Shown: positions 1-11,582, counted from the stretch's first letter. The stretch is DNA of 64,000 nucleotides from Platynereis dumerilii (GCA_026936325.1 JAPTHN010000008.1:17204259-17268258), one strand, 5' to 3'. Notes: a model not told the origin generated them from the letters alone. A program made the numbers and translations.

Positions 1-495
1 TACACATGAGTCATAAAGAATAGCAGAGATACATGTACAAGCCAAGGTAGTTGTGTATCTCTAACTTGTAAGTAATATAATTATCCGCGTCTGACAACAA
101 TATGGTGTAATTAGTCTTTTAAACGCTGGGTCAATCACCGGATTCAACCATCCCAGTTGAGTTTAGAAGGTGTGGTACTTGATCGCACCTTCACACACTC
201 AATCACTCGAAGTGCATAAATTTGAAATTTGATTGAAAGAAGGGCTTTACATCTTATACACTAATACTCTGATATATGGTCATAGGCGTAGGAGGGAAAG
301 TGATTGTAACGACTTTTTCGTTTTCAAAATCATACATTAAGATTATAATATTTCTTTATTTTGTTGCACCCTGAGTGAATGTCTGATTTTCTGATTTTAT
401 ACCTTGTTATATACATGTAGAAAAATTACATAAATAAATCTTGTATTTGGAGAAGCACTCTCATGAAAAATCTTGGTAGTCGCAGCTCTCTAAAA
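1..495. other. Unassigned AT-rich sequence
   Basis: No gene. A lone cataggcgtaggaggg at 279-294 resembles the hAT-like end seen at 7344-7575, so a decayed element end may lie here. Confidence 0.4.
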
Positions 496-1285
496 TTACA
501 GCTCTAGCAATTGATCTGAAGAAATCAGTTTTTTTTTCTCAGTGTCAGAGTGGACCTATGATGTCATAGGTGGATACTCCATTGCCAAGCACTAGAGGAT
601 ATGCAAAATTGGTGCAATCAATGATGCCATAGGTCAAACTGGCCAATAGCATCCGTTGTGGACGGTTTCATCATAGCCTTGCAGAAGCATCATTGCCAGA
701 GCGGCCAATAATATCACAACAATTCAGGTGCAAGGTTGGACTATACTCCTGGGAGGGGGCACTCTGCTCAAAAGCTGTCAATTGATCCTTATGTCTCCAT
801 ATTAACTCCTGTAAACTGTGGTAACCAATAAAACGATATAGGATTAAAGTAATTGTTGGTAGTTTTACACTGAACGGAGCTGCCAACAAAACTGCAACAG
901 TAATCAAAATGCTTGACTTGACAGCTCCATATCAGATCCAATTTAGATCAGAAGCATGTTGGTGAACAACTGTGATTAATTTCCAGTTATCCTATTAACC
1001 ATGCTTGGTTGAATATCAGGCACTTTTGGTATTACCAAATAATAAACAATCCCCCCTCCCACTTAACACCTGAGTTTTTGCAGTGGTATCATTGGCTCAT
1101 CTGGCCATGACATAATTGCAAGGCTATGATGAAGTTGTCTACATGAAATGCTATTGGCCAGTTTGACCTATGACACCATAGCTTGCACCAAAGTTGTATA
1201 GGTTCCAATGGAGTCTCCAGCTTTGACATCATAGGTCCACACTATGAAAAAATGTATTTCTTCAGAGCAATTGCAAGAGCTGCAA
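496..1285. mobile_element. Foldback element with arms of about 230 bp
   Basis: The left arm (496-731) and right arm (about 1068-1285) are imperfect reverse complements throughout: TTACAGCTCTAGCAATTGAT pairs with ttgcagctcttgcaattgct, and both contain gacctatgatgtca, ggtcaaactggccaatagc and catcatagccttgca. The spacer is about 340 bp. No transposase; no clear target duplication. Confidence 0.75.
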
Positions 1286-1639
1286 GCCAATATCTGAAAA
1301 GCTGACAACTTACATCCTTTAAGTTGTAAGCCATGTTGGCACGGTTTCTTGTAACTGACACAAGGTCACTTTCCTACTAACTGCATGCATATGGATGCTA
1401 ATAAGATGGCTACATTTAGCTCTATGACACAGGGAATTCGCCATTTTTCTTCATTATTTTGCTGAAAATGTAACAAGCAAAATTGGACAGATCTTTTTGG
1501 TGATGTCTTTTGAAAAAATTTTGGGCAAAATTATGATGAAGTTGTTGTTCACCTTATTAGTGTAATTCTCTGAATGAATACCCTTAACTTCAGGAGAGTC
1601 CATCGAGTTTACAAAATCACATCCTGTAACCAATTATCT

Positions 1640-1905
1640 ATATTACTGTATCATTAATTGTCAGAAATATTGTGACAGTCATAAAAATTACTAGATTATT
1701 ATGTGCCAAGTTTGCATGTGGGTCGCTGCTTACCTGGCTATTTGCCATATTTAATATAGATGGCGCTGCTTTCACTGCTAGCTGCCTGTGTGTACTGTCA
1801 TTATTTCAAGCACAAAATTTGTTGGTTATTCTTCATGTCACAAAAGAATTTCACGTATGTGACCAATAAATTATCTGTATCTGTATCTGTATCTGTATAT
1901 TTGGC
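1640..1905 (+). mobile_element. LINE 3' end with (TGTATC)n tail
   Basis: A non-coding stretch ending ttcacgtatgtgaccaataa followed by attatctgtatctgtatctg repeats has the form of a CR1/L2 LINE 3' UTR. After the tail the A-family repeat resumes (gcataaggatgcagattagttgg). The 5' junction is not defined; coding sequence is absent. Confidence 0.55.
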
Positions 1906-1959
1906 ACTGTCCTACTATGGCATAAGGATGCAGATTAGTTGGCTATATGTAGAATAATC

Positions 1960-2660
1960 AGCAGAATTCCGGAAGGATTAGGCCCGAATTTTTTATAACT
2001 TATGCGCAATATGAAAGAAACATATTACTCTGCTCAAGGGTCAATTATGCATCAAGTAGATATCATCCCTGGGGCCAAGGCCTTTAATTAGATAGAATTA
2101 CCAAATTGCTTTCATTGGAAGTTAATGTCATAGGGGGGATGATTTCGAAGAAAAGATCACTTATTTGCACTTATTCAGAGAGTACGTCGTTTCACCTATT
2201 CCAAATTTTGACAAAAAATCTCTTAAATTATCATAATCAGCACAAATCCAAATTTATGCTTTTTTTTTGTTCGCATGGTGCATGGCTGAGTAGTTAAGGT
2301 TCCCGGCTGTTCTGCTTTAGGGCTTTGCCGTGCATGGGTCGAAGCCTGGATGGGAATGAACTTTTCAAGGACCTTCATAAGTAAATTCTAAGCTGGATGT
2401 CATTCAGGTGAGACATTAAATTGGCAGCCCATTGTATCAGTGTCTGAGTTGGAACGTAAAAAATATCCCTCACATTGGATTAATCTGTAACACCTGGAGG
2501 ACTCTTATCAATCAAGAAGTATATATATTTTTTTTGGATGTCCACAAATTCGTTTATGCTCGTTTTTACACCTCCACGATTCGTGAACATGCCAAATAGT
2601 GAAAAATATATACATGCAATCAACCCTCCTGAGCGCCCTACCTGGGTTTAAAAGCTGCAC
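1960..2660. other. Unassigned sequence
   Basis: AT-rich, no credible ORF. A stretch near 2280-2420 (gcatggctgagtagttaagg, gggtcgaagcctgg) has a vague tRNA/SINE look but no convincing A and B boxes. Confidence 0.35.
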
Positions 2661-2729
2661 TTACCATGCATATCTATCTATTGAGCAAGTCTCCTACCCA
2701 ACATCAGTGTAAATTGGAGAGAACTTTGT

Positions 2730-3773
2730 TTTCAACATTTCCCCTTTTTTTTCTTTTCTTGAGTATTCCCTATAGATCGAAAAACTTCAAAATTGAGAAG
2801 AAGCTTGCTTTTTTTTTTCTGGTTCATATGGTCCCTATTCTCTTCCGGAATCAATTGGGTAATCCCTGGGATTGCAAAAGTGTAAAGCCTGTGAATCAGG
2901 CATTTCGGTATAAGGAGTCCTAACATCTGGATGTGTTCCTCATTCAGGGCTGCGGATGTACTTGATCAAAACGCTGTTGTGTTTGCTCTTTCTGTACTTG
3001 AATCTTCCTTCTCAAACTTCGTGGATTGTGAGAAAATCATCACCTTAACTGGCAACAGTCTGAGACACTGAAATATTCAGCAAAAGCCTTATTCGATAAG
3101 GAAGCCATTCTTTTAAATTTTATTATTAATCACCAAGAGGGGTCGTTTGGAATCCAAATCAGAATCCTTGGTTTGAAACAATAGGCGAATGAAAACTCAT
3201 ATTATGCGACAACAATTACTTCATAATGATTGAATACAATTATTGCTTAGAGAACATGACTTGAATATTTGCGACATACACATAGAGAAAAATAACATGA
3301 TTGTTTTATTCTGTATGTGGGCAGAGAAAGTAACAAGCATTCTCAAACATTACAAATTCATTTTGTAAACATATGGCTTTTCTAAGAAATCAAAACATTT
3401 GTGAAATCTGTTGTTGACTGACAAGATGTTTGTTTGGTGCCTTACGTATGCTGATATGTATGTTTTTCACCACTGTAGAAACAGTCAAACAGTCAAACAT
3501 GAGACGATAAGTGAACAACACAGAATATAGGACTTGTCAAAGTGAAATACAGGCTTGTGATTGGCTGACAGAGGTGTCGAGGTATAAGTTGCAAAAATCC
3601 GAAACCTTTTGTCTGTATGGTAGCAGTACTTTGACAGACAACAAGGAGGTATCATATGCTATCAACAATACCAACATTGTTTTTCTATTAGGAAGGAGAT
3701 ACTTCTCATGGTTTTATAAATGCATCTCTCAAACTATATGGAAAGTAAATTGAAACAATGAAAACACACAAAG
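2730..3773 (+). repeat. A-family repeat, copy 1 (left part, split by LINE-1)
   Basis: Successive modules shared in order with 28.2-31.8 kb and 39.8-40.4 kb: caattgggtaatccctggga, gctgttgtgtttgctc, ccttctgcacttgaat, gaaatattcag...ataaggaagccattctttt, atggcttttctaagaaatcaaaacat and acacacaaagaacat. Non-coding, interrupted at 3779 by LINE-1 and resuming at 6230. Confidence 0.8.
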
Positions 3774-3778
3774 AACAT

Positions 3779-6229
3779 CCGTGCTCCAATTGGGTCTCAT
3801 AATGTTATAAATGTACGTTCATATGAAGAATTACTCAAAGGAGGCTTTATTAGCAAAGCTCCAGGATGTAAACTGGGAAAGTGTGTTATCTTGTACTGAT
3901 GTTAATACTGCATGGAAGAATTTTGAAAAATTATTTTGTTGTGTAATTGAAGCCATTGCCCCTAGGAGGCAATACAGAGCCAAAGTGAGGAGTGAGCCTT
4001 GGTTATCATCTGATATACTTGAATGTTTAAATGAACGTGATAAATGCTTAAAAAAATTCAATGTGACCAAAGATCCATCATGTCATAGACAATTTTGTTT
4101 ATTGCGTAACAAAGCTCAACGTATGGTAAAACAAGCTCGATCTGATTACATTGTCAACGAAGTTCAAAAAAATAGAAATAACAGCAAAAATTTGTGGAAC
4201 AGCCTTAAAATGCTAGGCTATAAACATAAGGTAAAATCCAAAGAGCATATTGTTTTGAATATAAATGACTCTGTATGTTATGACCCACTCCGTATTGCCG
4301 AATTCATCAATGATTTCTTTGTGAATATTGCTAATAATTTGGTGAATAATTTGCCAAATCTTGTAGATCTGTATAGCGCTTTCTCTGACAACTGTAAAGC
4401 GTACTATAGAAAACTTGGTGTTAGTCCTGGTATGTACGTACTCAATGAAGTCACTAGCAATTGTATAATGAAACATCTTAAAGCATTAAACCCCAGAAAG
4501 AGTACTGGTCTTGATGACATCGGACCAAAATTTCTTCATGATGGTGTTGAACAATTAACAAGTATTGTAACACATCTTGTAAATTTGTCAATAAGACAAA
4601 AAGTTGTGCCAGATTGTACTAAACTAGCCAAGGTTACACCACTGCACAAAAAAGGTAGCAAATTAGAAATAGGCAATTATAGACCTGTGAGTGTGTTAAC
4701 ATCAATTTCGAAGATTTTAGAACGTGTGGTACTCGATCAGGTTGAAAATTTCTGTAAAGAGAAAGGTCTATTGTACGAGTTTCAATCAGGATTCCGTTCG
4801 AAATACTCAACGGATACTTGTTTAATTCACCTGCATGATTATATTAGATCAAATATAAGTAAAGGTAACTTTGTAGGAATGCTTCTGCTTGACGTGCAGA
4901 AAGCTTTTGATTCTGTGGATCATGTTATGTTGTGTGAGAAGATTGCTGTTGCAGGTATTGACAATACTTGGTTTAAGTCATACCTCACTGACAGGAAACA
5001 AGTTGTATCTGTGGGTAATTGTCAGTCATCGGCTAAAACAATATTATCAGGTGTGCCACAGGGCAGCATTTTGGGGCCGTGGGCCTATCTTATATATTGT
5101 AATGATATGTCGACCTGTATTTCCTGCAAATTATTATTGTATGCAGATGATGCTATTTTGTTGTTTAGTCATAAAAACATCAATGTTGTAACTGATCAAC
5201 TTAGCAAAGAGGTATCTAATTGTTTTCACTGGCTAGTTAATAACAAACTTTCCATGCATATGGGTAAAACAGAAGCTATGATCCTCTGTTCAAAACGTAG
5301 AAAAGGCCGGTTGAATAATGTTACAATCAAGTGTAAGGAGCACACCATTAAACCAAGCGAAGAGGTGAAGTATCTTGGACTGAAGATAGATAATACACTG
5401 TCTGGAAATTCAACAGTAACAAACATCATTAGTAAAACTACATCTCGGCTTAAATTTCTGTATAGAAATGCCAAAGTTCTTGATTTTAAATCAAGGAAAC
5501 TTCTGGTATCCGCGTTAATTCAATGCCACTTTGACTACGCTGTCTCCGCTTGGTTTATGGGTCTATCTCAATGTTCATATAGGAAAATCCAAATAATGCA
5601 AAACAAAATTGTACGTTTCATCTTAGATTTGGGACCTAGATCCCATATAGGTCAATGTGAACTTGACAGAGTTGGTTATCTGAGTACAAGAGATAGAGCT
5701 CGACAATTAATTCTAAATCATATGTTTAATATTTACCATCAAGCTGCTCCATCTTATTTCTGTAACAACTTCAATGTAATTAGTCACCGTTATACCACCA
5801 GATATGCTGAACATAATTTTTGTGTACCAAAACCAATTGGGATTGATAAGTATAATTTCTCCTATCAAGGTGTAATGGCCTGGAATGACTTACCAGTATC
5901 CATCAAGTCTATTAACAACAAACAACTGTTTAAAAGTAAAGTTAGAACTTATCTCAGGACCCAGGCTCATTACAATGAAAACAGGGATGTTGTGTCTTTC
6001 TGATTTTATTATTATATAAATATATCTATTTGAATCCATGTTATTTATAATTTGTGACGATTGGTAGCCTTTGTTGCCCAGCAACACCATTTTGTTGTTT
6101 AGCAAGGACCACACTGGAAATAAGTTTGATAACTTTGTGTGCTATCCTAATGTTATTTTGACGGCGTACTTCTTGTTAACTTGTATGTACACTCTTGAAA
6201 TAATGTTAAATAAAGTCAATCAATCAATC
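3779..6229 (+). mobile_element. LINE-1: CR1-like, 5'-truncated, (CAAT)n tail
   Basis: Flanked by AACAT on both sides (3774-3778 and 6230-6234). Inside an A-family repeat, whose uninterrupted copies at about 8150 and 31510 show the empty site. Contains an open RT ORF and a 3' UTR ending taaataaag(tcaa)n. No endonuclease, so it was truncated on insertion. The intact frame points to recent arrival. Confidence 0.9.
3811..6003 (+). CDS. LINE reverse transcriptase ORF, 730 codons, uninterrupted
   Basis: Residues 1-200 form the linker between endonuclease and RT (WLSSDILECLNERDK). The RT core spans about 220-480: LAKVTPLHKKGSK, NYRPVSVLTSISKILERVV, FQSGFRSKYSTD, LLLDVQKAFDSVDH (catalytic D361), GVPQGSILGP and LLYADDA (YADD at 444-447). 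Residues 500-730 are the C-terminal CR1/Jockey-type region (VKYLGLKID, AVSAWFMG, ending WNDLPVSIKS...FKSKVRTYL). Between residues VAGI and WFKSYL a few residues seem to be missing compared with relatives. The true ORF2 would begin upstream with the endonuclease, which is absent, so the listed start is only the first Met. Confidence 0.92.
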   Translation: MYVHMKNYSKEALLAKLQDVNWESVLSCTDVNTAWKNFEKLFCCVIEAIAPRRQYRAKVRSEPWLSSDILECLNERDKCLKKFNVTKDPSCHRQFCLLRNKAQRMVKQARSDYIVNEVQKNRNNSKNLWNSLKMLGYKHKVKSKEHIVLNINDSVCYDPLRIAEFINDFFVNIANNLVNNLPNLVDLYSAFSDNCKAYYRKLGVSPGMYVLNEVTSNCIMKHLKALNPRKSTGLDDIGPKFLHDGVEQLTSIVTHLVNLSIRQKVVPDCTKLAKVTPLHKKGSKLEIGNYRPVSVLTSISKILERVVLDQVENFCKEKGLLYEFQSGFRSKYSTDTCLIHLHDYIRSNISKGNFVGMLLLDVQKAFDSVDHVMLCEKIAVAGIDNTWFKSYLTDRKQVVSVGNCQSSAKTILSGVPQGSILGPWAYLIYCNDMSTCISCKLLLYADDAILLFSHKNINVVTDQLSKEVSNCFHWLVNNKLSMHMGKTEAMILCSKRRKGRLNNVTIKCKEHTIKPSEEVKYLGLKIDNTLSGNSTVTNIISKTTSRLKFLYRNAKVLDFKSRKLLVSALIQCHFDYAVSAWFMGLSQCSYRKIQIMQNKIVRFILDLGPRSHIGQCELDRVGYLSTRDRARQLILNHMFNIYHQAAPSYFCNNFNVISHRYTTRYAEHNFCVPKPIGIDKYNFSYQGVMAWNDLPVSIKSINNKQLFKSKVRTYLRTQAHYNENRDVVSF

Positions 6230-6448
6230 AACATGGGAAGAAATGTAACATATACACTTGGACAAATGTCGACACAGAAGAATCTTGTGGCCTCATCACC
6301 CCTAATCACGCCAATATCTGACAGTGTGTGTGACATAATAGTGGATGTTTCTTTGAAATGACTAATTTCTGGTCATGCCGCTTTTCTGGCACTAGGTCAC
6401 TTTCTCACCTAACTATCAGTCTGCATTTATATCATAGACACGTGGATG
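6230..6448 (+). repeat. A-family repeat, copy 1 (right part)
   Basis: Resumes the repeat broken by LINE-1: cacttggacaaatgtc, gccaatatctgacag, catgccgcttttctggca and ggtcactttctcacctaact, then atagacacgtggatg where a SINE has landed. Confidence 0.75.
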
Positions 6449-6657
6449 GATGGATGGATAATTGCGGCTTTACGTCCTGTATTTATGCACTTGGTAGGCT
6501 AATTAGGACAGTAGGAGGACACGGCAATGAGGTGAAGGATGATGGAAACAGCCGCCCAACATAGGTCCAGGTGACCCGACTAGAGCTGGATTCAAACCCT
6601 GGACCCAGCGATTGGCAGTCCAGCATGCTACCACTAAACCAACCCTCCTCCCTCATT
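6449..6657 (-). mobile_element. tRNA-derived SINE with GGAT/ATCC tail, copy 1
   Basis: Minus strand. The head reads ggagggttggtttagtgg, tagcatgctggactgccaat, with an A-box-like TGGTTTAGTGGTAGCATG (6624-6641) and B-box-like GGGTTTGAATCC (6588-6599). The anticodon-loop position is tgcc, closest to tRNA-Gly(GCC). The tail is (ATCC)n at 6449. A 12-bp target duplication, GACACGTGGATG, flanks it (6437-6448, 6658-6669). Confidence 0.87.
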
Positions 6658-6669
6658 GACACGTGGATG

Positions 6670-7343
6670 TAGATTTGTTGACTATTCGTAACAGTATTGA
6701 TCAAAGCCACAGGGAATATGCTGGTTTTTTATACCATCATTGTAACCTTGAATAATCAATTTTGAAAACATATGGTATTTCTAAGAAATCAAAACATATA
6801 AGAAATACAGTCTGGAACCAGACTGCTTCTTTCCCCATCCCTTATTTATTACCAAAACAATTAAAATTATTTAAATAACTGAATGCTCCCTTTTATGAAA
6901 TACAGTATGCTCCCTAGGGTAAGATCTTTCCCCATCCCTTATTTATTTCACAACAATTAAAAATTATTAGATTAATTGGATGATCCCTCTAATGAAACAC
7001 AGTATGCTCCCTAGGATGAGTTGCAAGCGCAGCTTGCAGTCTGGAAGAATTCAGCATGAATTAGAATCATAGGGGGGGGGGGGGAGATAGAAAGTGAGTC
7101 CACTGGGACACTTCATAATAATACATAGTATCCAACTATTCATTCTATTTGGACAAACAGACTGTAGCCACTTGTATGAGGCAGTTATAAGTTTGAATAT
7201 TAGCAGACGACAAATGACAGTTATTTGTTTCATTTGTGCCACATGTGTTGCCATCTATACCTGTACCTCTACACAGGCTTTAATAAAGTCACCACCTTTC
7301 TTCTATTTTAAGCAATACATAAAATTTTATCATGCTACATGGG
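6670..7343. repeat. A-family fragments and a poly-G tract
   Basis: Includes a second gaaaacatatggtatttctaagaaatcaaaacat module (6765) and a local near-duplicate (ctttccccatcccttattta, twice, with agtatgctccctag). A G-run (7072-7084) precedes the hAT-like element. No gene. Confidence 0.5.
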
Positions 7344-7575
7344 CGTAGATGTACGGCGCGCGCGATTTTTGGGGGGGCGACGACATTTGCCCGAATTTCA
7401 AAATCTAGTTTTAGTACCAATTCAAATGAAATTGACTAGAAATCATTAATTTTCGATAGTGTTTATCTAATGATCTGCCCAAAATTTTCAGCCTTTTTGC
7501 CCGAATCTAACTGTTTCCCTAAGTTTTGGGGGGCGACCGAACCCCCTGCCCCCCCCCCCCTCCGATACGCCTATG
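7344..7575. mobile_element. hAT-like MITE, 232 bp, 8-bp target duplication
   Basis: TACATGGG lies on both sides (7336-7343, 7576-7583). The ends CGTAGATGTACGG and complement CATAGGCGTATCGG are imperfect inverted repeats, with G-runs/C-runs just inside and an inner gcccgaatttc / gcccgaatct pair. Non-coding. Confidence 0.75.
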
Positions 7576-7639
7576 TACATGGGGGATACATACCTGATAC
7601 ACAACTTCATATCATTACTTTGAGTTTTTTGACATATTA

Positions 7640-8880
7640 AAAGCCTGTTTACAGCAATTTTAAGAGAGCTATTTTGTGTCAAAATGTATGATGTGTGATT
7701 TTGATAAAATGCCAAGCTTCCCCTGTTTGGATTTCAGAATCGTCCCATCAGTCTTGACTTGGCTTGAGCAGGCACGCTGATTTTAGTTTTGTTTCAGCTG
7801 TGCTCCCATTTCTGACTGTCCCTCCACGATGTGGAGGCTTTTAATCAGAGGGACAGGTACAGTCTGTTAGAAATCTGTTGTTGAATGCCAAGTTGTTTGT
7901 TTGCTCCCTACACACGCTGATATGTAGCAAAAATTCCAAAACCTTCTCTCGTCAAATATGTTACCAGTTATTTGAGAAATAACATGAAGATATGATAGAC
8001 AATCTTCAAAAACAAAATATCTTTTCAATATGAAGGAGAGATTTCTAAGAAGTTTAGCAAATAAAAGAAAACTTTGAAAATGTATCTCTTAAATCTTTTA
8101 ATTCAATTTATTTGGAAATGAAATTGAAACATCATCCTAACTACGAATACACACAAAGAACGTAAGAAATATTTACATGTTCGGTAAACTTGGACAAATT
8201 TCTACCCCTCATCACTCCTAATCATGCCAATATCTGACTATCTGTCTGCCATATTAGTGGCAGTTTCTTCAAGTGAAACATTTTCTGGCAATGCAGTGTT
8301 TCTGGCACAAGGTCACTTTCTAACCTAACTACATCAGTCGACATGTTGGCCTGTAGGAGAATAAACGAAGTGCATCCATCCACCTTTCTTAAGGGCCATA
8401 TAGCGTATAGTTGAAGATAAAGAAATATGCTTTACCTGAGAAACGTTCTTCATTTTCCAAAATCAAACCTACTAGCATTATCCATTAGAATATGATATTT
8501 TTGGGTGCAATTTTTACGAAAATCTAATTTTGATTCTCCGTTGCACTGGGTGCATTTGAGATCGAAAGAGTTAATCACCTCACCACTTAGTTAACATTTC
8601 CAAATATGGTGAAATCGCCGCTATTATTTTCTATTATTTGGTACATTTCAAACTTTAAAATTCAGTATCAGGTATACTTTTTCAGACTGCTGATCCAGAG
8701 AATGTAGTTGGTGGACAGATTACCATTAACTTGTTTTTCTGGGAGATGCATTTTGCAAAAGTTTGCTGTTATTGTATCTGCTGAAATTCGATATTTGAAG
8801 TTTCATTGTTTGTAGATATTTGTGCAGCCCATTACACTTCACCAGTAAAACAACTTAAGGATATAATAGATAGAATGACA
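7640..8880 (+). repeat. A-family repeat, copy 2
   Basis: Carries gaaatctgttgttgaatgcc, ttgtttgctcccta, caaaaccttctctcg, acacacaaagaacg, ctcctaatcatgccaatatc and aaggtcactttctaacctaa in the family order; 8345-8460 matches 42130-42240 (agtgcatccatccacc...gttgaagata). The last part to 8880 has no assignment. Confidence 0.7.
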
Positions 8881-9430
8881 TTGATCTGAACTATATGTAT
8901 ACGATATATGTACGATTCAATCCTTTACAAAATGATGAAAATTAAGATTTTGTGACACTTACTTATACTGAGCCAGACATTAACTTTTTTAATCAACCTA
9001 ATGTATTTAGTAATATCCTGAATTGTGAATATTCTCTAGAGAATACATTTAATCAGAAAAATATTGATATGTCATTAACCCTTTCCAGACTGAGGAGAAA
9101 ACTGCATATTAAGGGTTTTTAACCATTAAACCTAAATTTTCTCAATGAAGACTTGTGAATTCACATAGATAACCATATATCAATATAAAGCTAGGATGGT
9201 GAGCTATACAATGACATAATAGAGGAGACACCTGAGCAGATATAAAAAACACACCTGCCTTAATTACAGGTGAGATTATTAAAAAAGATCAAAGGCAGTT
9301 TGGCATATTTCTTACATTGAGGCATTTAACATGAAAAATAAGCAAGACTTTTGATGTACTCCAGCACTAAAATATCACCAAATATGTTAGCAACAAATTA
9401 GATGTGGTTCCATTTGGTTTTAAAGCTAAG

Positions 9431-9950
9431 GTATGTACAGGTAAGTCAATTATGAATACCTGTGGACAATTTTGCTAGCGGCCGAAAATCTGACTAATTT
9501 CTCAGGCTGACAGCAATTCATTGCATGGCCCATTATTTCACTGGTAGTTGCCAGATTTTGATCATACATGGTGATATTGTACAGGTAAGGTTGCAGCATC
9601 TATACAACTGACCTGAGTCCCATTACCCCTTTACCTGGCCTAATTACAGTTGTGTTCAACCCCCGGAGGCAAGTCTTCCAGGAAATGTTCGATTTTGATT
9701 ATATTTTGCCAATTATCACTAAACAACACACCTGTAATTAGGTCAGGTAAAGGGGTAGTGGGGTTCAGGTCAGTTGTATAGATGCTGTAACTTCACCTGT
9801 ACAAGATCACCAAGTATGATCAATGTCTGGCAACTACTAGTGAAATAATGGTCAATGCAATGAATTTCCGTTAGCCTGAGAAATTAGTCCGATTTTCGGT
9901 CTCTAATCAACTGGTCCGGAGGTAGTTATAAATGGCTTACCTGTACATAC
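9431..9950. repeat. Large palindrome inside the piggyBac-like element
   Basis: Arms of about 230 bp (gtatgtacaggtaagtcaat ... at left, complement ending ...cttacctgtacatac at right) around a loop near 9660-9735. Shared arm blocks are cccctttacctggcctaatt, gcatctatacaactgacctg, and agttgccag / ctggcaact. Confidence 0.85.
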
Positions 9951-10479
9951 CTGATCTCTGTAACTAAGGGAAACCATTTCTAAGTTATTCTAAACTTTTT
10001 TTACATGTTCAAAACAAAGTTTTAGTGTCATAAACTGATATTTATTCTCTCCCATTTGGTTGTATTACTGGAAATGTTAGATTTTTGCAGATTTTGCTAA
10101 ATATTGCCAATTAACACACCTGTAATAAAGCCAGGTAAATGGGTAATGGGGTTCAGGTAGGTTGTATAGATGCAGTAACCATACCTATATGCAATATTAA
10201 CACTCTCCTAGTTTTTAAAAGTAATGGCAGGGAGTGTTTGATTTTTTGCCTTAAGTGCTCAAAAACATAGCATAATGTTGTTTTGTTCTGAGGTGACGTG
10301 TTGAGGGAATTCCCGGGATTCCCCTTTTCAGATCCCACTTGGATTTCCCATTCTCACAGGATGAATTTTTGAGAAACAAAAATGGTGATGGGCTGAATGA
10401 AAAGCTTATTTCCTGGTGCACATTCTGTGTGAATTTCATGTTAATATTTTCATTCTAAGGTACTGTACAGGGGGCTAGA

Positions 10480-10507
10480 GATCGTGGCCCAAATTTGGGC
10501 CACGATC
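10480..10507. repeat. Perfect 28-bp palindrome
   Basis: gatcgtggcccaaa joined to its exact complement tttgggccacgatc, about 20 bases inside the right end of the piggyBac-like element. Confidence 0.95.
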
Positions 10508-10528
10508 CTGGGCACAGTCTGGAAAGGG

Positions 10529-11190
10529 TTAAATGACAATAATTTGTCATTATTACAACACAAGATAAGAAGTATGCCAAAAAATTTTAATAGTTTAACC
10601 AATTTCATAAATAATCTTAAATTAAATTTTACTGTAATAGGTTTTTGGAAACCTGGCTTTATGATTCAAATACTGATCTGTACAACTTTGTAGGTTATCA
10701 AAGTGAACATAATTATAGATCTAATAAGAAAGGAAGAGGCGTTGCTCTACTTATAAAAATATTTTTAATGAATCTATAGAAACTATTTTTATTGAATTAC
10801 CCAATGCAATAATTGGTATAAATAAACCATTGATATTGGGTGTTGTCTACAGACCACCTAATCCAGATATATATCAATTTTTATTGATTATCTTAACAAT
10901 GTGATGAATCAAATTACTAAAGAACGAAGAAATGTATATCTCCTAGGAGATTTTAATATTAATCTTTGGAATTATGATACTCATATACCTACATCTGATT
11001 TTCTGGATTTAATGTATTCATTTTCTATGCTTCCTCTTATTACGAAACCAACACGTGTAACATCAGAGACTAAAACACTAATTGATAATATTTTTCATAA
11101 TGCCATTAACAGTGAACTATTTAATGAAATTTTTTATACAGATATGTCAGATCCTTTTCCAATTTTCACAATATTATGTGATTAAAAAAA
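10529..11190 (+). pseudogene. LINE-3 endonuclease fragments
   Basis: Three frames give LSLLQHKIRSMPKNFNSL (Asn block), NLYLLGDFNINLW-type GDFN block (as VYLLGDFNINLWNYDTH), LITKPTRVTSETKTLIDNIF and YTDMSDPFPIFT (the SD-H block with His replaced). This is an APE-type endonuclease, inactive by frameshift and substitution. Confidence 0.8.
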
Positions 11191-11582
11191 TAAATAAACA
11201 GCCAATAATTCATAAATTTCGAAATTATAGTTCTGCAAATTTACAAAAAAATTTGTGATAAACTAGATTTCTATAATTGGTCAGATATGCTCGCAAAAAC
11301 TACATGCCAAGGAGCATCTCCATTATTCACAAACACTATATGAATATCTATAATGAATGTTTTCCTGTTATCTTATCTAAAAGTAAATATTTAAACAGAA
11401 AACCATGGCTAACGGATGGTGTCAAGAAGTCAATTAAAATAAAAAATAAGCTATTTTATAAATCGAAAAAATTTCCATCTGTTTACAATACTAACCTCTA
11501 TAGAAATTATAAAAGAAACCTTCAAAATTTGATTGAAATTAGAAAAAGATTATTATGAACAAATTTTAAGAAATAATCAAAC

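Larger units (their letters stand above)
9079..10528. mobile_element. piggyBac-like non-autonomous element (TTAA target)
   Basis: TTAA flanks both sides (9075-9078, 10529-10532) and the terminal inverted repeats are CCCTTTCCAGACTG, typical of piggyBac. No transposase. The interior contains a palindrome of about 520 bp and repeated acacacctg...ttacaggtg segments. Inserted in the LINE-3 ORF. Confidence 0.9.

Noticed and set aside
2290-2420. tRNA-like stretch (ggctgagtagttaagg...gggtcgaagcctgg)
   Set aside because: A-box-like and B-box-like phrases are weak and wrongly spaced, with no tail or duplication; not reported as a SINE.
6449-6657. tRNA-Gly-like gene on the minus strand
   Set aside because: A and B boxes are present, but the acceptor stem does not close, a 12-bp target duplication and a microsatellite tail flank it, and relatives occur at 13.1 kb: it is a SINE.
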